Assembly (NCBI GenBank): GCA_947579605.1
Contig: OX388317.1
Location: 25,129,384 to 25,193,383, forward strand
DNA: 64,000 nt
Direction of reading: 5' to 3'
Source: Athripsodes cinereus
Taxonomy: Eukaryota > Arthropoda > Insecta > Trichoptera > Leptoceridae
Shown: one piece after another, positions 20,022 through 30,397 of the stretch
Numbering within the stretch: the first letter of the stretch is position 1
Layout of the letters: the number at the start of each line of letters is the position of its first letter
The notes under the pieces: generated by a model
What the model was told of the DNA's origin: nothing
Database searches by the model: none
The model's input: the letters and a program-made list of their open reading frames with translations, nothing else
Made by a program: the position numbers and the translations under genes

Positions 20022-20260
20022 TTCTGTATACTCGATCTCAAAAGGGCTCGATTTTGGCTATGGTGAATGGATATACGTACACATTTCAAAGAAAGATGAA
20101 AGATACAAGCTCCAGATGGGCTTGTTCGATGCGCACGAGGACTAATCGCTGCAGGGCGTACATCACCGTGTGCAATGAAATGGCGAGAAAGTCTAATGAT
20201 ATACACACACATGAACCACCGACTTACCGTGTTGTTAATGGTCATCATATTAGAGTATGA
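20022..20260 (+). CDS. mod(mdg4): FLYWCH terminal exon 9
   Basis: Acceptor cttttctttcttttag then TT. It encodes 79 residues: VLYTRSQKGSILAMVNGYTY, the longest linker of the left group (12 residues, TFQRKMKDTSSR), W33-x-C35, C44 and H62-T-H64, ending NGHHIRV. An extra Cys lies at residue 51 (ITVCNE). Repeat B begins almost immediately after the stop codon, so the 3' UTR must be short or use repeat-derived sequence. Confidence 0.86.
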
Positions 20261-20261
20261 T

Positions 20262-20470
20262 AGACATTGAAGGACTCATCGTCCACCAGGATATCGCAGA
20301 AGTCTGGAGACTTTATTTATTCGAAATTTTACACTTAACAAATCTTTTTCCCATCGAAGGTGCCATTGTGGATAGCCTGAAGTGCTGGCTGGCTAAAATA
20401 CCCCCGTGTGTGGAATCTTTTTACTACACTCCTTCGATGCCCCTTTAGCCGAGAGAAGCAACCATAGTAA
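20262..20470 (+). repeat. Repeat B copy
   Basis: Matches 1775-1970 in order: 'ggatatcgcagaagtctgga', 'cacttaacaaatctttttcc', 'ggtgccattgtggatagcct', 'agccgagagaagcaaccata'. It begins 1-2 bases after the stop codon of exon 9. Confidence 0.6.
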
Positions 20471-20559
20471 TAATACAGAATGTAGATCTATATAAAATAA
20501 ATCAAATAGACAAGTCTTCTTAACCTAGATTACAAAAATAAAATTACGTAAAATATTTA

Positions 20560-20930
20560 CAAAAATTTCATATATTTTGGAGCAAAAGCTGAGTTGAGGT
20601 ATCCAGAGACTTCTTCTAGGTATTCAGGCCGGCTAACCTGAGGGTCGCCGTTACCGGAGTCGTTGCAGAGACGCTTTCCTCCCCCAGGGACATCTCAACC
20701 AGACCTTTTATTAGAGTATGAGAAAAAAAAATCTCTTGGCTTTGCTCTCTCATTATCTGGGGTACGCCCTTCTGCTTCTCATCCTCCCAGTGCTTCTATC
20801 CTACGCCTGTGTCGGATTATCGCTTCCCGGCCTGTTGGCTTAGGTCAAAGTGTAAAGTGTTGTATCAAGTTCTCTTTGCAATTTTCCCGGGATGCCTCGT
20901 AATTAATCCCGTGGAGTCCCCGGCAATGAA
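20560..20930. other. Unassigned GC-richer segment
   Basis: Base composition is clearly less AT-rich than its surroundings ('cctcccccagggacatctca', 'cgcttcccggcctgttggct'). No family motif is readable in the 79-codon frame present. It is likely an untranslated end of a retroelement; not recognised. Confidence 0.3.
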
Positions 20931-21120
20931 TAGTTCTTGTTTCTTTTCTGGAAGTTATTGAGTATCCTGTAACAGGCAGGTGTTTTTTAAACATCTGCCA
21001 CCTGTCCTAAATTTATTTTCTTTTTATTGACACGGATGCAATTTTGTTAGTTTTAACTTGTCACTTTGCTGGTTACCCCATTTAAGGGATATGTCGTTAT
21101 GTAGACAGATGTCAAATGTC
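20931..21120 (+). repeat. Repeat A copy
   Basis: 'gagtatcctgtaacaggcag' to 'gtcgttatgtagacagatgt'. The end is less conserved than usual. Confidence 0.5.
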
Positions 21121-21169
21121 CTGTTTAGTTCAAGTATTTGTAAAACATAATCACAAATGAGACGTATAA

Positions 21170-21310
21170 CATCTTCAATTCAGCGATGAAGTATGCCTTT
21201 CATCCTGATTGTCTTATGTTTTATTGGCACGGAAAGGGTGACATGATGTTTATTTCGTGTACATAATCTACTGATTTGATTTGTGGGAGATATCGTCATG
21301 GTATAGATAA
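21170..21310 (+). repeat. Repeat A, 3' half
   Basis: 'caattcagcgatgaagtatg' to 'tatcgtcatggtatagata', directly after the previous copy in the same orientation. Confidence 0.5.
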
Positions 21311-21549
21311 AAAAGAGTGAGGAAAAAAATCATTAGATATATACATAGTCCATGTAAGCTTTCATGGCCAATATTATCAGTAGAAATTAAAAATGTCTTT
21401 ATTAAATGTAATTGAAATACAATAAAAAAATAACTGTAATTTTTTATTTCTGTATGTTAGTATGTTCCTTGGCAGATTATAAGACTGCTTTTTGAACTGT
21501 AAATGTATCCATTCCATTAATAAAAATAAAATTTAATTTTATGTTAGTA

Positions 21550-21760
21550 TTTTATTTTGTGTTAAGCCACGATTGCGCTGGCTCGAGAAGCGCTACGCTG
21601 CAATAAGAACTCAATGACACAAAAATGCCCTGTGCGGGATCAGTAGTGAGGTGTACGCTCATATACATTTATAGTACACGATATCACCACTGGACGTCGT
21701 GGCGTGGTTTAGCTCTCGAACCAGCCTGAAACGTGCCTTTACGCTGCTGTCAATGGTATT
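21550..21760. mobile_element. Possible short inverted-repeat element
   Basis: 'taagccacgattgcgctggc' near 21554 and 'gtcgtggcgtggtttagct' near 21694 are rough inverses, and 'ggctcgagaagc' pairs loosely with 'tctcgaaccagcc'. GC content is higher than its flanks. No frame. Confidence 0.35.
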
Positions 21761-22039
21761 ATTGTTTTTGTTTGATCTAATAAATATTTAAGTCAAATTA
21801 TTAGTTTGTATGTTTTTTAATATCCATTGTAGGCTTATACCAGAAAAAAAACGGGGAAAATTATGCCTTTAATTATAAAAATAATCTATTGTGTGCGTTT
21901 GTGAATATTTTTTATCATATTTTATTTTTCTCGTTTTATGTATTTGGTTAAAGAGGTACGACTTTGGAATTAATGTTGTGAAGATGTTGGAATGAATATG
22001 TTAGAAGAATAAGCGCGTGAAGAAGGAGTGTTGTGGATA

Positions 22040-22345
22040 GAATGCGTGTAAATATGTAAATTGTGATCGCCTGGACGTGTGGAGCGAGTATATGATGAAA
22101 AGATGACGAAGAGAATGCACTTATCTGAAAAATGGAGTATGAGAAATCTGAGAACTACGCGACGTAACTACGTGGACGTGCATCAAATTTTCAAGGACGA
22201 CCGTGTGTTGAGTAAGATAAATGACGTGCTAGGTGCTAGCATGAGATATTGTTTGAATATAAAAGAAGCGAAAAAAGTATGTAAGGATAGATCTTTGTGG
22301 CATTCCGTCCTCTCTGTCCACCCAGCTTGGGATACGGCGTGAGAG
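22040..22345 (+). mobile_element. LINE C-terminal fragment
   Basis: A partial frame around 22079-22342 reads MERVYDEKMTKRMHLSEKWS, then NVHQIFKDDRVLSKIND-type text and VCKDRSLWHSVLSVHPAWDT. This is the same family as 57461-58009 (VCKDRRKWRSILSAYPAREA). It is followed at 22385 by another piece of the family in the opposite direction. Confidence 0.6.
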
Positions 22346-22384
22346 TATAGATAGACAAACTTTCAAACTTTTACCACACATTCT

Positions 22385-22610
22385 TCTCAATGTCCTCACT
22401 TCTACTGCATTTATACTACTTCTTCATATTTTTTCATCCATATCCAAATCCCGCTTATGTACATTAATGTTCGCGCTGAGATAGCCGAATGCACCAACTT
22501 TTAGCTGTGCACCAACTATTGGTCGAGTTGCACTGTTAACCTCGTTGCGAGCAACTTTTTTTCTTTGGATATAACTATCACACCTTCTGTCTCTCGTAAG
22601 TAGACTACAA
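22385..22610 (-). mobile_element. LINE fragment, inverted
   Basis: Minus-strand match to the region just upstream of the C-terminus of the same LINE (compare 57900-58130): 'gatagccgaatgcaccaact', 'attggtcgagttgcactgtt', 'cttctgtctctcgt'. It ends about 50 bases before the acceptor of exon 10. Confidence 0.55.
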
Positions 22611-22660
22611 TAATATTATTAATAAACCAATACACTCACTACTTTAATTTAATATTTCAG

Positions 22661-22884
22661 TTCAATATATCAGGTCGCAAAAAGGATCTATCTTAGCCAT
22701 GGTGGATGGCTATACTTATACTAAAGGAAAAGTCTTAAGATGGAGTTGTTCCATGTACTCTGCCCGAAACCGTTGTAAGGCTTTTATCCATATAAAAGAT
22801 GACAAAGTCGTGTGTGGAGATGTCAACCACACACACGAAAGGCCTCAGTTTCGCATTATAAATGGTGTTTATATACGAATATAA
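22661..22884 (+). CDS. mod(mdg4): FLYWCH terminal exon 10
   Basis: Acceptor ctttaatttaatatttcag then TT. It encodes 74 residues: VQYIRSQKGSILAMVDGYTY, W28-S-C30, C39, H57-T-H59 and the canonical end IINGVYIRI. It is close to the group consensus, with an additional Cys at residue 52 (VVCGDV). The intron just upstream is LINE-derived to within about 50 bases of the acceptor. Confidence 0.87.
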
Positions 22885-23220
22885 TATTTTTTAAAGGGCA
22901 GCGCCCACTACATACTAAGTGCCTTACTTGGAGATAATTATGTACCACCCTAAGGACACACACACATGTGCATAAACAGTATTTAATGTCGCAGTTATGA
23001 AAGAAACGTTGATCCGAGGGAGCATCCTAGATTTAGAAGCCATACACCTAAAAATTTGGTGCAAAAAGAGGAACGGAAGAAATCAAAAGAAACTTTCTTC
23101 TCTGTGCGAAGTGAGTGATTAAGCCAAATGGAAGGAGAAAAAGTTATTCTGACTATGAAAATATAATCAACAAAGATTATCATCTTTCGCCATGCAACAT
23201 ACCTCCTGGAAGTGCGAGGC
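22885..23220. other. Exon 10 downstream region to gap
   Basis: No gene recognised. Some frames run into the assembly gap and are meaningless there. Confidence 0.4.
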
Positions 23221-23420
23221 NNNNNNNNNNNNNNNNNNNNNNNNNNNNNNNNNNNNNNNNNNNNNNNNNNNNNNNNNNNNNNNNNNNNNNNNNNNNNNNN
23301 NNNNNNNNNNNNNNNNNNNNNNNNNNNNNNNNNNNNNNNNNNNNNNNNNNNNNNNNNNNNNNNNNNNNNNNNNNNNNNNNNNNNNNNNNNNNNNNNNNNN
23401 NNNNNNNNNNNNNNNNNNNN
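23221..23420. other. Assembly gap (200 Ns)
   Basis: A run of exactly 200 N, probably a placeholder of arbitrary size. An exon could be hidden here, though the exon 10-11 spacing (about 2.3 kb) is ordinary. Confidence 0.98.
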
Positions 23421-23519
23421 ACAAATAAATAAAAATTAAGAAACAGCTTTGCTTTTATTTTACACTTAATGCCTCGTTTGGTCAAAAAAGTGTTAGAAAA
23501 CTTTCTCTCTTTGCCTTTC

Positions 23520-23690
23520 AGCCATTCTCTCAGGAGTACAATCCAGATGCCAGCCTTCTCCATTCAGAGCGTTTTTGTGCTAGTTGAGCCAACTCTTCCC
23601 ATGATTTTCCTAGTGCCCTGCTGTTATTGTCATAGAAACGGTCTACTATGTTGTCTTGGTCATCGGATCACTTGTGGATGACAGAATATT
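23520..23690 (-). mobile_element. RTE-like LINE 3' fragment
   Basis: On the minus strand the frame reads DRFYDNNSRALGKSWEELAQ then LAQKRSEWRRLASGLYS and a stop. It parallels SYDNDIRAQGMSWKEVTQ and LAQRRSEWRRLVSALCS at the C-terminus of the long element at 30408-32585. It is therefore a second, much shorter copy of that family. Confidence 0.65.
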
Positions 23691-23699
23691 GCTCTGTTT

Positions 23700-24620
23700 G
23701 ACTAACCCTTATTAAATATTCCTAAAATATGACCCAAACAGGATCATCGTCTCTCCTGTATTACAAACTTTTTTATAGTAGTACAAAGTACATAATTAGA
23801 ATTTAAATAGTATCGAATTAATTAAGCAAAGGCGATTATAAGTGCTATTCAAGACCCTCCTTTTTATGTCCAACAGAACCTTAATTCAAGAAATTCAGAA
23901 ATCTTGTGGTTCGATAGCTGTACACATTATATGTTTTGAATGGATTAAGGGCTTGGGCAAATGGAACACACCTTCAAAGAGTAGATTAGTACACCTCATC
24001 CCTATGTACTAGGAAAGCACTAGTACAATTTAATAGAAATAGACAGGGTTGGAAAAGATCACAACAAAATAGAGTCACAAGACGGATGGTGTCATTTAAT
24101 TGCAACATTCCAGTCAGGTGTGTGTACAGTGTTCGGACACCGACAGTTTAGGTGCATGGCACCTTGGCTGTTTAACATCATGCCCCTAAGTAAAAGAGAA
24201 ATCACTGTTTTTGTTGAGTTTAGAAGAGCATGTTATGGTTGGGTGTCGGATCTTCCACTGGAGAGAATGCAATATATTTTGGGATTTGTTCCGTGATTTG
24301 TGTTGTGTTTTGTTTTGTGTGGGATGATGTATGTGTGTTTAATGTGGTGTGGGATTTGTGATTGAGGATATGTTGTTTTTTTTTTTTAATTTTGTATGGA
24401 GAAATGGTTTGTTTATGTGTTACGAGTATTTCATGTATGGACGATTTACAGTGCAGTATTTGCTTGTTATGAATGTGATTGTGTATATGTAGGAGATGAA
24501 TGCTTTTTGTGACTGTGTATATTTTTGTATATGATTGATATGTTTGTGAGATGTTTGCCCTAGTACAGGATTTACCTAGTTGGGCAGCATCAATAAAGTA
24601 TGTATGTAAGTTGTATTATA
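23700..24620. mobile_element. Probable retroelement 3' region
   Basis: A T/G-rich stretch of about 300 bp (24240-24540) leads to 'gccctagtacaggatttacc', 'tagttgggcagcatcaataa' and a 'gtatgtatgtaag' tail. A similar 'cacaatacaggtacattataacc' arrangement precedes the tail at 25090. This looks like two related LINE 3' UTRs; no frame survives. Confidence 0.4.
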
Positions 24621-24634
24621 ATTTATTAAGTGTT

Positions 24635-24710
24635 TTATATGCAGCTGGTCTGCTGGCTACCCCACTTGTGGGATATGCCGTGATGGTATAGTAGTAGTAG
24701 TAGTAAGAAG
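24635..24710 (+). repeat. Repeat A, terminal 75 bp
   Basis: The cleanest 3' end of the family: 'gcagctggtctgctggctac', 'cccacttgtgggatatgccg', 'tgatggtatagtagtagtag'. Confidence 0.65.
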
Positions 24711-24770
24711 TAAATAAAAGTTTGAAAGTATAAAAAAGATGCTTTCTGTCATATTATTATATTTTAGAAA

Positions 24771-24914
24771 ATGTTTGTCATTTCTTTAAGTGAAAACTAC
24801 TCTTTAGCAACTGGATTTCGTGTTCTTGGGACTCAGACTATTCAAGTAAGGGATATTGCTCCAACAGAAAAAAAAATGTTCGTAGATTACTTGATCGATG
24901 AGGGCAAAGATTAG
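24771..24914 (+). other. Unassigned 47-codon frame
   Basis: Directly after an acceptor-like 'ttatattttag' (ending 24767) lies an open frame MFVISLSENYSLATGFRVLG then TQTIQVRDIAPTEKKMFVDY and LIDEGKD, stop. It is not a FLYWCH domain and I do not recognise it. The following DNA to 25105 looks like a LINE 3' UTR, so it may be the last residues of a truncated retroelement. A rare non-FLYWCH alternative exon is the other reading. Confidence 0.3.
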
Positions 24915-25158
24915 TGTTCTTGCTTTAATGTTTCTATGTGTTTGCTTTAATGTTTCTATGTGTTTTTTTTAAGCTTTTGTAATGTTCTTGTTGTTAGCCA
25001 CAATACAGGTACATTATAACCTAGTGGTATCCCACAAAAGCTTCACATTGTTAATTGTATCAAGTAATGTATTTTTAACATGTCCGAGAAATGCTTTTAT
25101 GAATAAAGAAATTTGAATTATTATGTTTTAATATTTATTTATTTATTTGATGTTTTAG

Positions 25159-25397
25159 TTCAATATATACATTCCCAAAGAGGATCTCGCTTAGCAATGG
25201 TAGATGGATACACTTATTATCGCCGAAATGTTGGAAATAGGACAAGATGGGAATGTTCTATGCGCTCGCCGCAAAACGGGTGTAGGGCATTCATTAATAT
25301 TGAAGATGATCGTGTTTTATCTGAATTTGTTAATCACACACACGATAGACCCAAGTACTGCGTTGTGAACGGTGTTTATGTCAGATTTAAATTGTGA
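25159..25397 (+). CDS. mod(mdg4): FLYWCH terminal exon 11
   Basis: Acceptor atttgatgttttag then TT. It encodes 79 residues: VQYIHSQRGSRLAMVDGYTY, a 10-residue linker, W31-E-C33, C42 and H60-T-H62, ending VVNGVYVRFKL. Exons 11, 12 and 13 form a subgroup sharing 'CSMRS.QN.CRA', H-T-H-D-R and the same linker length. Confidence 0.87.
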
Positions 25398-25404
25398 ATA
25401 TCCT

Positions 25405-25590
25405 TTTACTACTACCAATAAGTGGGGTTAAGTCCGCCAGCAGACCAGCAACAAGAAAATAACTCGGTCAGCATGGGTAGCAAACCCAATTTTAAGATGT
25501 AAATTTTTACATCAGCCTTTTACAGGACACTTGAAAAGTAACAGAAAAGAAAACGAGACCAATTCTTTGCCTGGTGCTCTACGGACGTTT
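25405..25590 (-). repeat. Repeat A, partial inverted copy
   Basis: Directly after exon 11: 'actactaccaataagtgggg', 'ccagcagaccagcaacaaga', then 'ttttacaggacacttgaaaa' and 'ggtgctctacgg'. Confidence 0.55.
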
Positions 25591-26245
25591 TAAATCATTC
25601 CATTAAATGCTCACAACGTTGTGTGATACTTATTGGGTAATTAATTTGGGTTATTTGGAAGATATCGCGTCCCATTGTGCAAATTATTTGTATATACCAT
25701 GTTGTAATGTAATTATTTTTGTTTAAATATTTTATAAAATAAAGTTTATTATTATTAATCAGTGCAAAGCTGTGATTCCGATAAATAAAAAATATATAAT
25801 ATTTTTTGTACTTTGTTAAATTTATATTTACTTTTTGTTTAGCTACGGCTTGTATTAATAATCATTCCAAATGAAATCCTTGGATTTTTTATTTATTTCT
25901 TTTCTAAATCGATTGTTTGTTAAATGACCTACTTCGTGATATTTATAAAAAAGAAGACAGCTGACGAAACGATGAAGTGACGATTCAAAGAAAATAGGTG
26001 ACGTCGACGAAGAAGATGTTGACAGAAAATAGTGGGATGATTCTTAAAAACGGGTTTATTTTCACCAGTTGGTGGACACGGGCTAAAGAAGAGAATAATA
26101 ATTTATTTTGGATGAGATCTTTGATCATCGAGAACTTTGTGGGCAAAAAAGTAGTTGTGTTCTTAGCCAACCAATTAAGGAGTATCAGGGCCATGATCAT
26201 TTATTTTGCATTGTACACACTGTGCCGTTTTACCTAATATTTTTT
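25591..26245. other. Exon 11-12 spacer
   Basis: Contains an AATAAA near 25740 and overlapping weak frames on both strands at 25985-26237. They show no domain, and none is preceded by an acceptor in the array phase. I see no gene. Confidence 0.4.
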
Positions 26246-26259
26246 ACTATATATTTCAG

Positions 26260-26492
26260 TTGTATATATTCCATCCAAAAGAGGTTCCACATTGGCATTG
26301 GTAGATGGATATACTTACTCTCAAAGTAAACGTGGTAAGATGTCGAGATGGGAATGTTCTATGCGCTCACCACAAAATAACTGCAGAGCTTACGTTCATA
26401 TAAAAGATGACAATGTCGTATCTGGTGTCGACATTCATACACACGATAGACTTAAATACTGCATTGTGAATGGTGCTTTTATCAGAATATAA
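26260..26492 (+). CDS. mod(mdg4): FLYWCH terminal exon 12
   Basis: Acceptor tttttactatatatttcag then TT. It encodes 77 residues: VVYIPSKRGSTLALVDGYTY, W31-E-C33, C42, H60-T-H62, ending IVNGAFIRI. The second residue is Val where most exons have Gln. Three decayed exon pieces follow directly (26511-26818), so this subgroup has duplicated and lost copies repeatedly. Confidence 0.87.
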
Positions 26493-26510
26493 TACGTTTA
26501 CATACATTAT

Positions 26511-26555
26511 AGTCCCAAATATTGCGTTGTGAATTATTGTCATGTCATAATCTAT
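26511..26555 (+). pseudogene. FLYWCH exon tail remnant (a)
   Basis: 'cccaaatattgcgttgtgaa' reads PKYCVVN in the family frame, which is the segment after the His pair in exons 11 and 13. The Gly of NG and the IRI end are gone. There is no finger upstream, because this piece directly follows exon 12. Confidence 0.6.
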
Positions 26556-26568
26556 TAATAAAAGGTAA

Positions 26569-26706
26569 TGTTCTGTGAATTTGTCACAAAATTACGGCAA
26601 CGCTTACATTAATATAATAGATAACTGTGACGTGTCTACTGCTGTCATTCACACACTTAATAGACCAAAAAACTGCATCGTGACTGGTGTTTGTGTCAGA
26701 ATATAA
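26569..26706 (+). pseudogene. FLYWCH exon 3'-half remnant (b)
   Basis: In the family frame this reads CSVNLSQNYGNAYINIIDN then CDVSTAVIHTLNRPKNCIV and TGVCVRI, stop, with no internal stop. It aligns along its length with exon 12 from the first finger Cys onward. The second Cys is lost (NYGNAY for NNCRAY), the last His is Leu (HTL), and NG is TG. The 5' half including the Trp and the acceptor is missing. It is a dead exon that has kept its frame. Confidence 0.75.
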
Positions 26707-26754
26707 TACGTTTAATGTCATGGAACTTCTACAGATCTTACATTGGTGCTGCCG

Positions 26755-26818
26755 TTTTTGCATACTCGATAAATCCAAACACTGCATTGTGTATAGTATT
26801 TATATCAGAATTCAATAG
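26755..26818 (+). pseudogene. FLYWCH exon tail remnant (c)
   Basis: 'aaatccaaacactgcattgt' and onward reads KSKHCIVYSIYIRIQ, stop, aligning with the terminal RPKYCIVNGxYIRI of exons 11-13. Only this last segment remains. Confidence 0.6.
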
Positions 26819-27042
26819 ATACTCATACGATTTTTTTAAGTTGGTATTATTTCATTCGACTCGACTGTGAAAACTTGATTATTAATATATTTATTTTATA
26901 ATGTATTTTGCATTTTATTTCTTCCATTGACGAGCTGTTCCCCCTAAATCCTGTCTTGTGAAATGCCGGAATACTAGAAGGGCACTTCATTAAAAAAAAA
27001 CTGGTTTTGTCATAGGTAAGTTTTCAGGATTAGTAAAGGTTT

Positions 27043-27172
27043 TTAGAGTGGACCGGAGTTCGGAGGGTGGAGGAGTTGTTCCGGCTGGCACAAGACAGAG
27101 AGGCCTACGCCAGGGTAATAGCCGACGTCGGGGGGACCTGACATGGCACTTTGAGAAGAAGAAAGGTTTTTA
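27043..27172 (+). mobile_element. LINE 3'-end fragment with gaagaag tail
   Basis: 'gtggaggagttgttccggct' then 'gacgtcggggggacctgaca' and 'tggcactttgagaagaagaa'. Same family as 17445-17560. The frame reads EELFRLAQDREAYARVIADV. Confidence 0.6.
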
Positions 27173-27503
27173 GGTATTAAGTTTTGCATATTCATATAGT
27201 ACTCCAATTAGTAGAAGTAGGTATTAGTTCAAGTATATGTAGATTACTTTCTTCAGAGATTCCTGTCCATTATTTCTGCTTCCAAGACATCTGGTCACTC
27301 CTCCACACCACATCTCCTAGCTCCTTTCAATGTTTGGCATCACAATTTGGAAGACGTTGTGATTCTACCAAATGAGGATAATGACCACCATAAATATAGT
27401 TGCGTGTCGTGTCCCTCTATACCATGTTCCCTGCCGCCTGCCTGAAAGCCATTTATTAATTTATTTTATCGTGTTTTAATGTTTATTTTATTTCATGTTT
27501 TAG

Positions 27504-27742
27504 TTCAATATATCCTATCGAAAAGAGGATGTTATTTGGCTATGGTAGATGGGTACACATACACACAAAAGAAAAATGGGAATATGACAAGATGGGCATG
27601 TTCTATGCGCTCGGTACAAAATAACTGTAGGGCATACCTTATTATAGTAGATGGCTATGTTGTATCTGGTGCTATCACTCACACACATGATAGACCCAAC
27701 TACTGCGTTGTGAATGGTGTTCATATCAGAGTCTATTCCTAG
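27504..27742 (+). CDS. mod(mdg4): FLYWCH terminal exon 13 (last of the C-x8-C group)
   Basis: Acceptor tttcatgttttag then TT. It encodes 79 residues: VQYILSKRGCYLAMVDGYTY, W31-A-C33, C42, H60-T-H62, ending VVNGVHIRVYS. It carries a unique Cys at residue 10. It is the last exon with eight residues between the finger cysteines; every intact exon to the right has seven. Confidence 0.87.
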
Positions 27743-28990
27743 TTACAAAGTCCTAGGAAATGAATAAGTAAGAAAAGATACTAGGAAACAAATACCAAAT
27801 TTTGAGGGATAATGTGGTCCTTGACGTGGTCCTCTTGAAAGGTAAACTATTCCAACAGCGAGCACCAAACTCAAAAAATGAGTTCGTAAAAAAGTTTGAG
27901 CCATGAGGTGATATCGCCAGAAAACGCTAATAAGTTTCCAAATCTTCTTTTGACCTTGTGCCTTTTGTACGAGAGGGAGCATTTTGTTATAATACTGAGT
28001 CCAAACTCCTTCCTAATTCATGTTATTGAAAGGATTTACTGGCAGGCAAATTCGTTATAAACGATAGAAAAACTATTAAGTAGTAGAACTAAAAAAAAAT
28101 CTTCTAGGCTGTGGTTGTAGTCTCGAGCTCAGCTTAGAAGAAAACTTTTCTACTACTGACGCTGGTCGTGAAAGCCTAAGATCATACAGAAAAACTATTT
28201 TTGGAAAATACTTCATTTTGGTATTGAGTATTTCCATCATAGATAGCTCTCAATTACTTTAAAAGGTGAAGCTTCAACACATAAATTAACTTTTTCTGAT
28301 ATGATTTTCCGAACCCTTAGAGTAAGGCGAGTGAAAAGCTGTAATCCTGACAATATCTTATAAATTTTAATGTATATAAATTTATATTAATTATCATATT
28401 ATATTTGAACAATAAGTTTGTCAGTTATATATGTTAATTGTATTTATATAATTTATAAAGTTAATATTTTAACAGTGTATTGTAACAATATGTTGTTCTT
28501 TATGTTTGTTTGTATGTACTATTTTGGAAAAAATAAAAAAAATATTTACGTTTTAATAAAATTTAGTTTAACTCGAATTTTCCAAACTCAAAAGTAACAA
28601 ATTTATCAGACTGATATATATTTTCATATTTTTTGTAATATTTTTCTTCAAATCTCCAAACTATCTAAACTTATTGCAGATGAAGTGTCTGTTGAGTATA
28701 TACTTCATTAGAACAACTAACAGCTTGTACAAACTCTTTTTGGTAGGAAACAGGAAAGGTCTTTCAATGCTTACGAATCGGCTTAGGTTGGTGCAAGTGC
28801 AGTTTACGCATGATACATTCTCCTAACCCATCAATTCCTGTTTCAAACCACTATGTTCGGCATAAGTTGAACAAACATATTAACCATCTTCATGATTGTG
28901 TTCGAGGGTGTTGATAATATTTCGTTTAAGTTACCAATTTTCTTATTGAATATCTAGTCTGTACAATATATTATTTTTGTGCATCAGGAC
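27743..28990. other. Spacer at the boundary between the two exon groups
   Basis: About 1.2 kb with no exon. 'gttgttctttatgtttgttt' at 28492 is shared with the LINE-like tails after exons 2 and 3. Otherwise the sequence looks unique and AT-rich. No recognised feature marks the change of exon type. Confidence 0.4.
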
Positions 28991-29000
28991 CTACGCGCCT

Positions 29001-29327
29001 ACAAACCACCAGTGTAGCTGGCGTTCAATTTGCTCACGTTGGGGTCACCAATATTGTAGATGGGTTTATCTACAATGGGGTTGACAAAGAGAACAGTAAT
29101 GATTGATGAAGCAGGTCTTTTTTGTCGGTAGTTACAAGTTAAGTAGGTGAGGTGGCAATCCATCTTAATGTTGTGATGTGAGATATAGCTGATGCGATGT
29201 CCAGATGTATTCCGATTAAAATTATGCGGTATTATGATATGACGATGTGATGGCTGTACCTCGCAGGGTTCTCCTGATATAGTTGTCAGATGGTCACGTA
29301 GGTGCTTAATCAACACTGGTGGTTTGT
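29001..29327. mobile_element. Short inverted-repeat element upstream of exon 14
   Basis: The 15-bp ends acaaaccaccagtgt (29001-29015) and acactggtggtttgt (29313-29327) are exact complements, and the match continues loosely outward. It ends about 65 bases before the exon 14 acceptor. Confidence 0.55.
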
Positions 29328-29391
29328 AAGCACAAAGCTGCTGATGCAAATTATTATGTTGATGATTATAATGAAGCTGGTTTCATTTCAG

Positions 29392-29642
29392 ATGCAGAAA
29401 AGTTCGACTATGTAATATCAAATCGAGGACAACCTTTAGCTTTGTTAGATGGATTCACGTACGGGAAAGCAAGAACTTACACGGATAATCGCGTTCTTTG
29501 GAGATGCTCTACTCATAATGGTAAAGGCTGCAGGGCGGCTATCGTTACGAAAAATAATGTTTTAGTTTGTATCAGAAGTATAATACATACTCATAAAAAA
29601 ACTAACTACTGTATTGTAGACGGAGAATATGTCAAATTGTAA
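29392..29642 (+). CDS. mod(mdg4): FLYWCH terminal exon 14 (first of the C-x7-C group)
   Basis: Acceptor aagctggtttcatttcag then AT, giving Asp rather than Val if the donor ends in G. It encodes 83 residues: DAEKFDYVISNRGQPLALLD (four extra N-terminal residues compared with most exons), W37-R-C39, C47 and H66-T-H68, ending IVDGEYVKL. The finger has seven residues between cysteines (CSTHNGKGC). With exon 15 it forms a pair with a distinct N-terminal linker and an 'R..LW' motif. Confidence 0.85.
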
Positions 29643-30397
29643 ATTATTTTATTGCTAAGAATATTTTCTAGTTTTATGTTTCACTGGGTTTGGGCCAGGG
29701 CCAGGTTGGCTGACGAATTGTCACCAACCAATTATGGCTTTTATTTAATTAGCCAATTGTATCAGTGTAAATCCGCTTAATCATCGATGAAGGTGGACTT
29801 ACACGATCTTTTTTATAATGTAGCTCCACACGCTACAATGTGTTATCAACCAATACAGATTCATAGAAAACCACTGTAAGAACATAAATATTTAATTTGA
29901 ATTTATACTTTAAACTGAATTATTTTTTTATCATTAAACAAAATTTTATTTTTAATAATAGTTTTTTTATTATGTATTTCCTTTTATAAAAATTGGATTC
30001 ATGACACCTACCTAAATGTAATGTTATGTGACATGTATCGCAATAAGTATGATTCAACCACAAAATATGTAACACTTGCAGGATAGAGGGATAATGTATT
30101 AGGTGTTCCGACACACATGATACGTATCTTGCGATTGAATAATACATATCGTGATAATGTTTTTTTTGACACTCGAAAACTTATTAAAAAGATTGAATGA
30201 CCAATTCTCGATCCACGTAAGTTTTATTCCACATTATAAATCAACAGAAATATACTTTTTATGCCAACTGCTATTTTAATATCGACTGATACACTGACCA
30301 CTATAGTACTAACTCTAGCGAGTTGATTTATTTTGTGGATTTGTAGCTATTGTAAAATTGATTGTTTAAATTTTGTACTTTCTAATAATATTTAAGT
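29643..30397. other. Exon 14 downstream region
   Basis: AT-rich, with the palindromic-looking 'ggtttgggccagggccaggt' near 29688. No gene or known repeat. Confidence 0.4.

Noticed and set aside
23115..23563. Frames crossing the N block
   Set aside because: They are open only because Ns are not stops.
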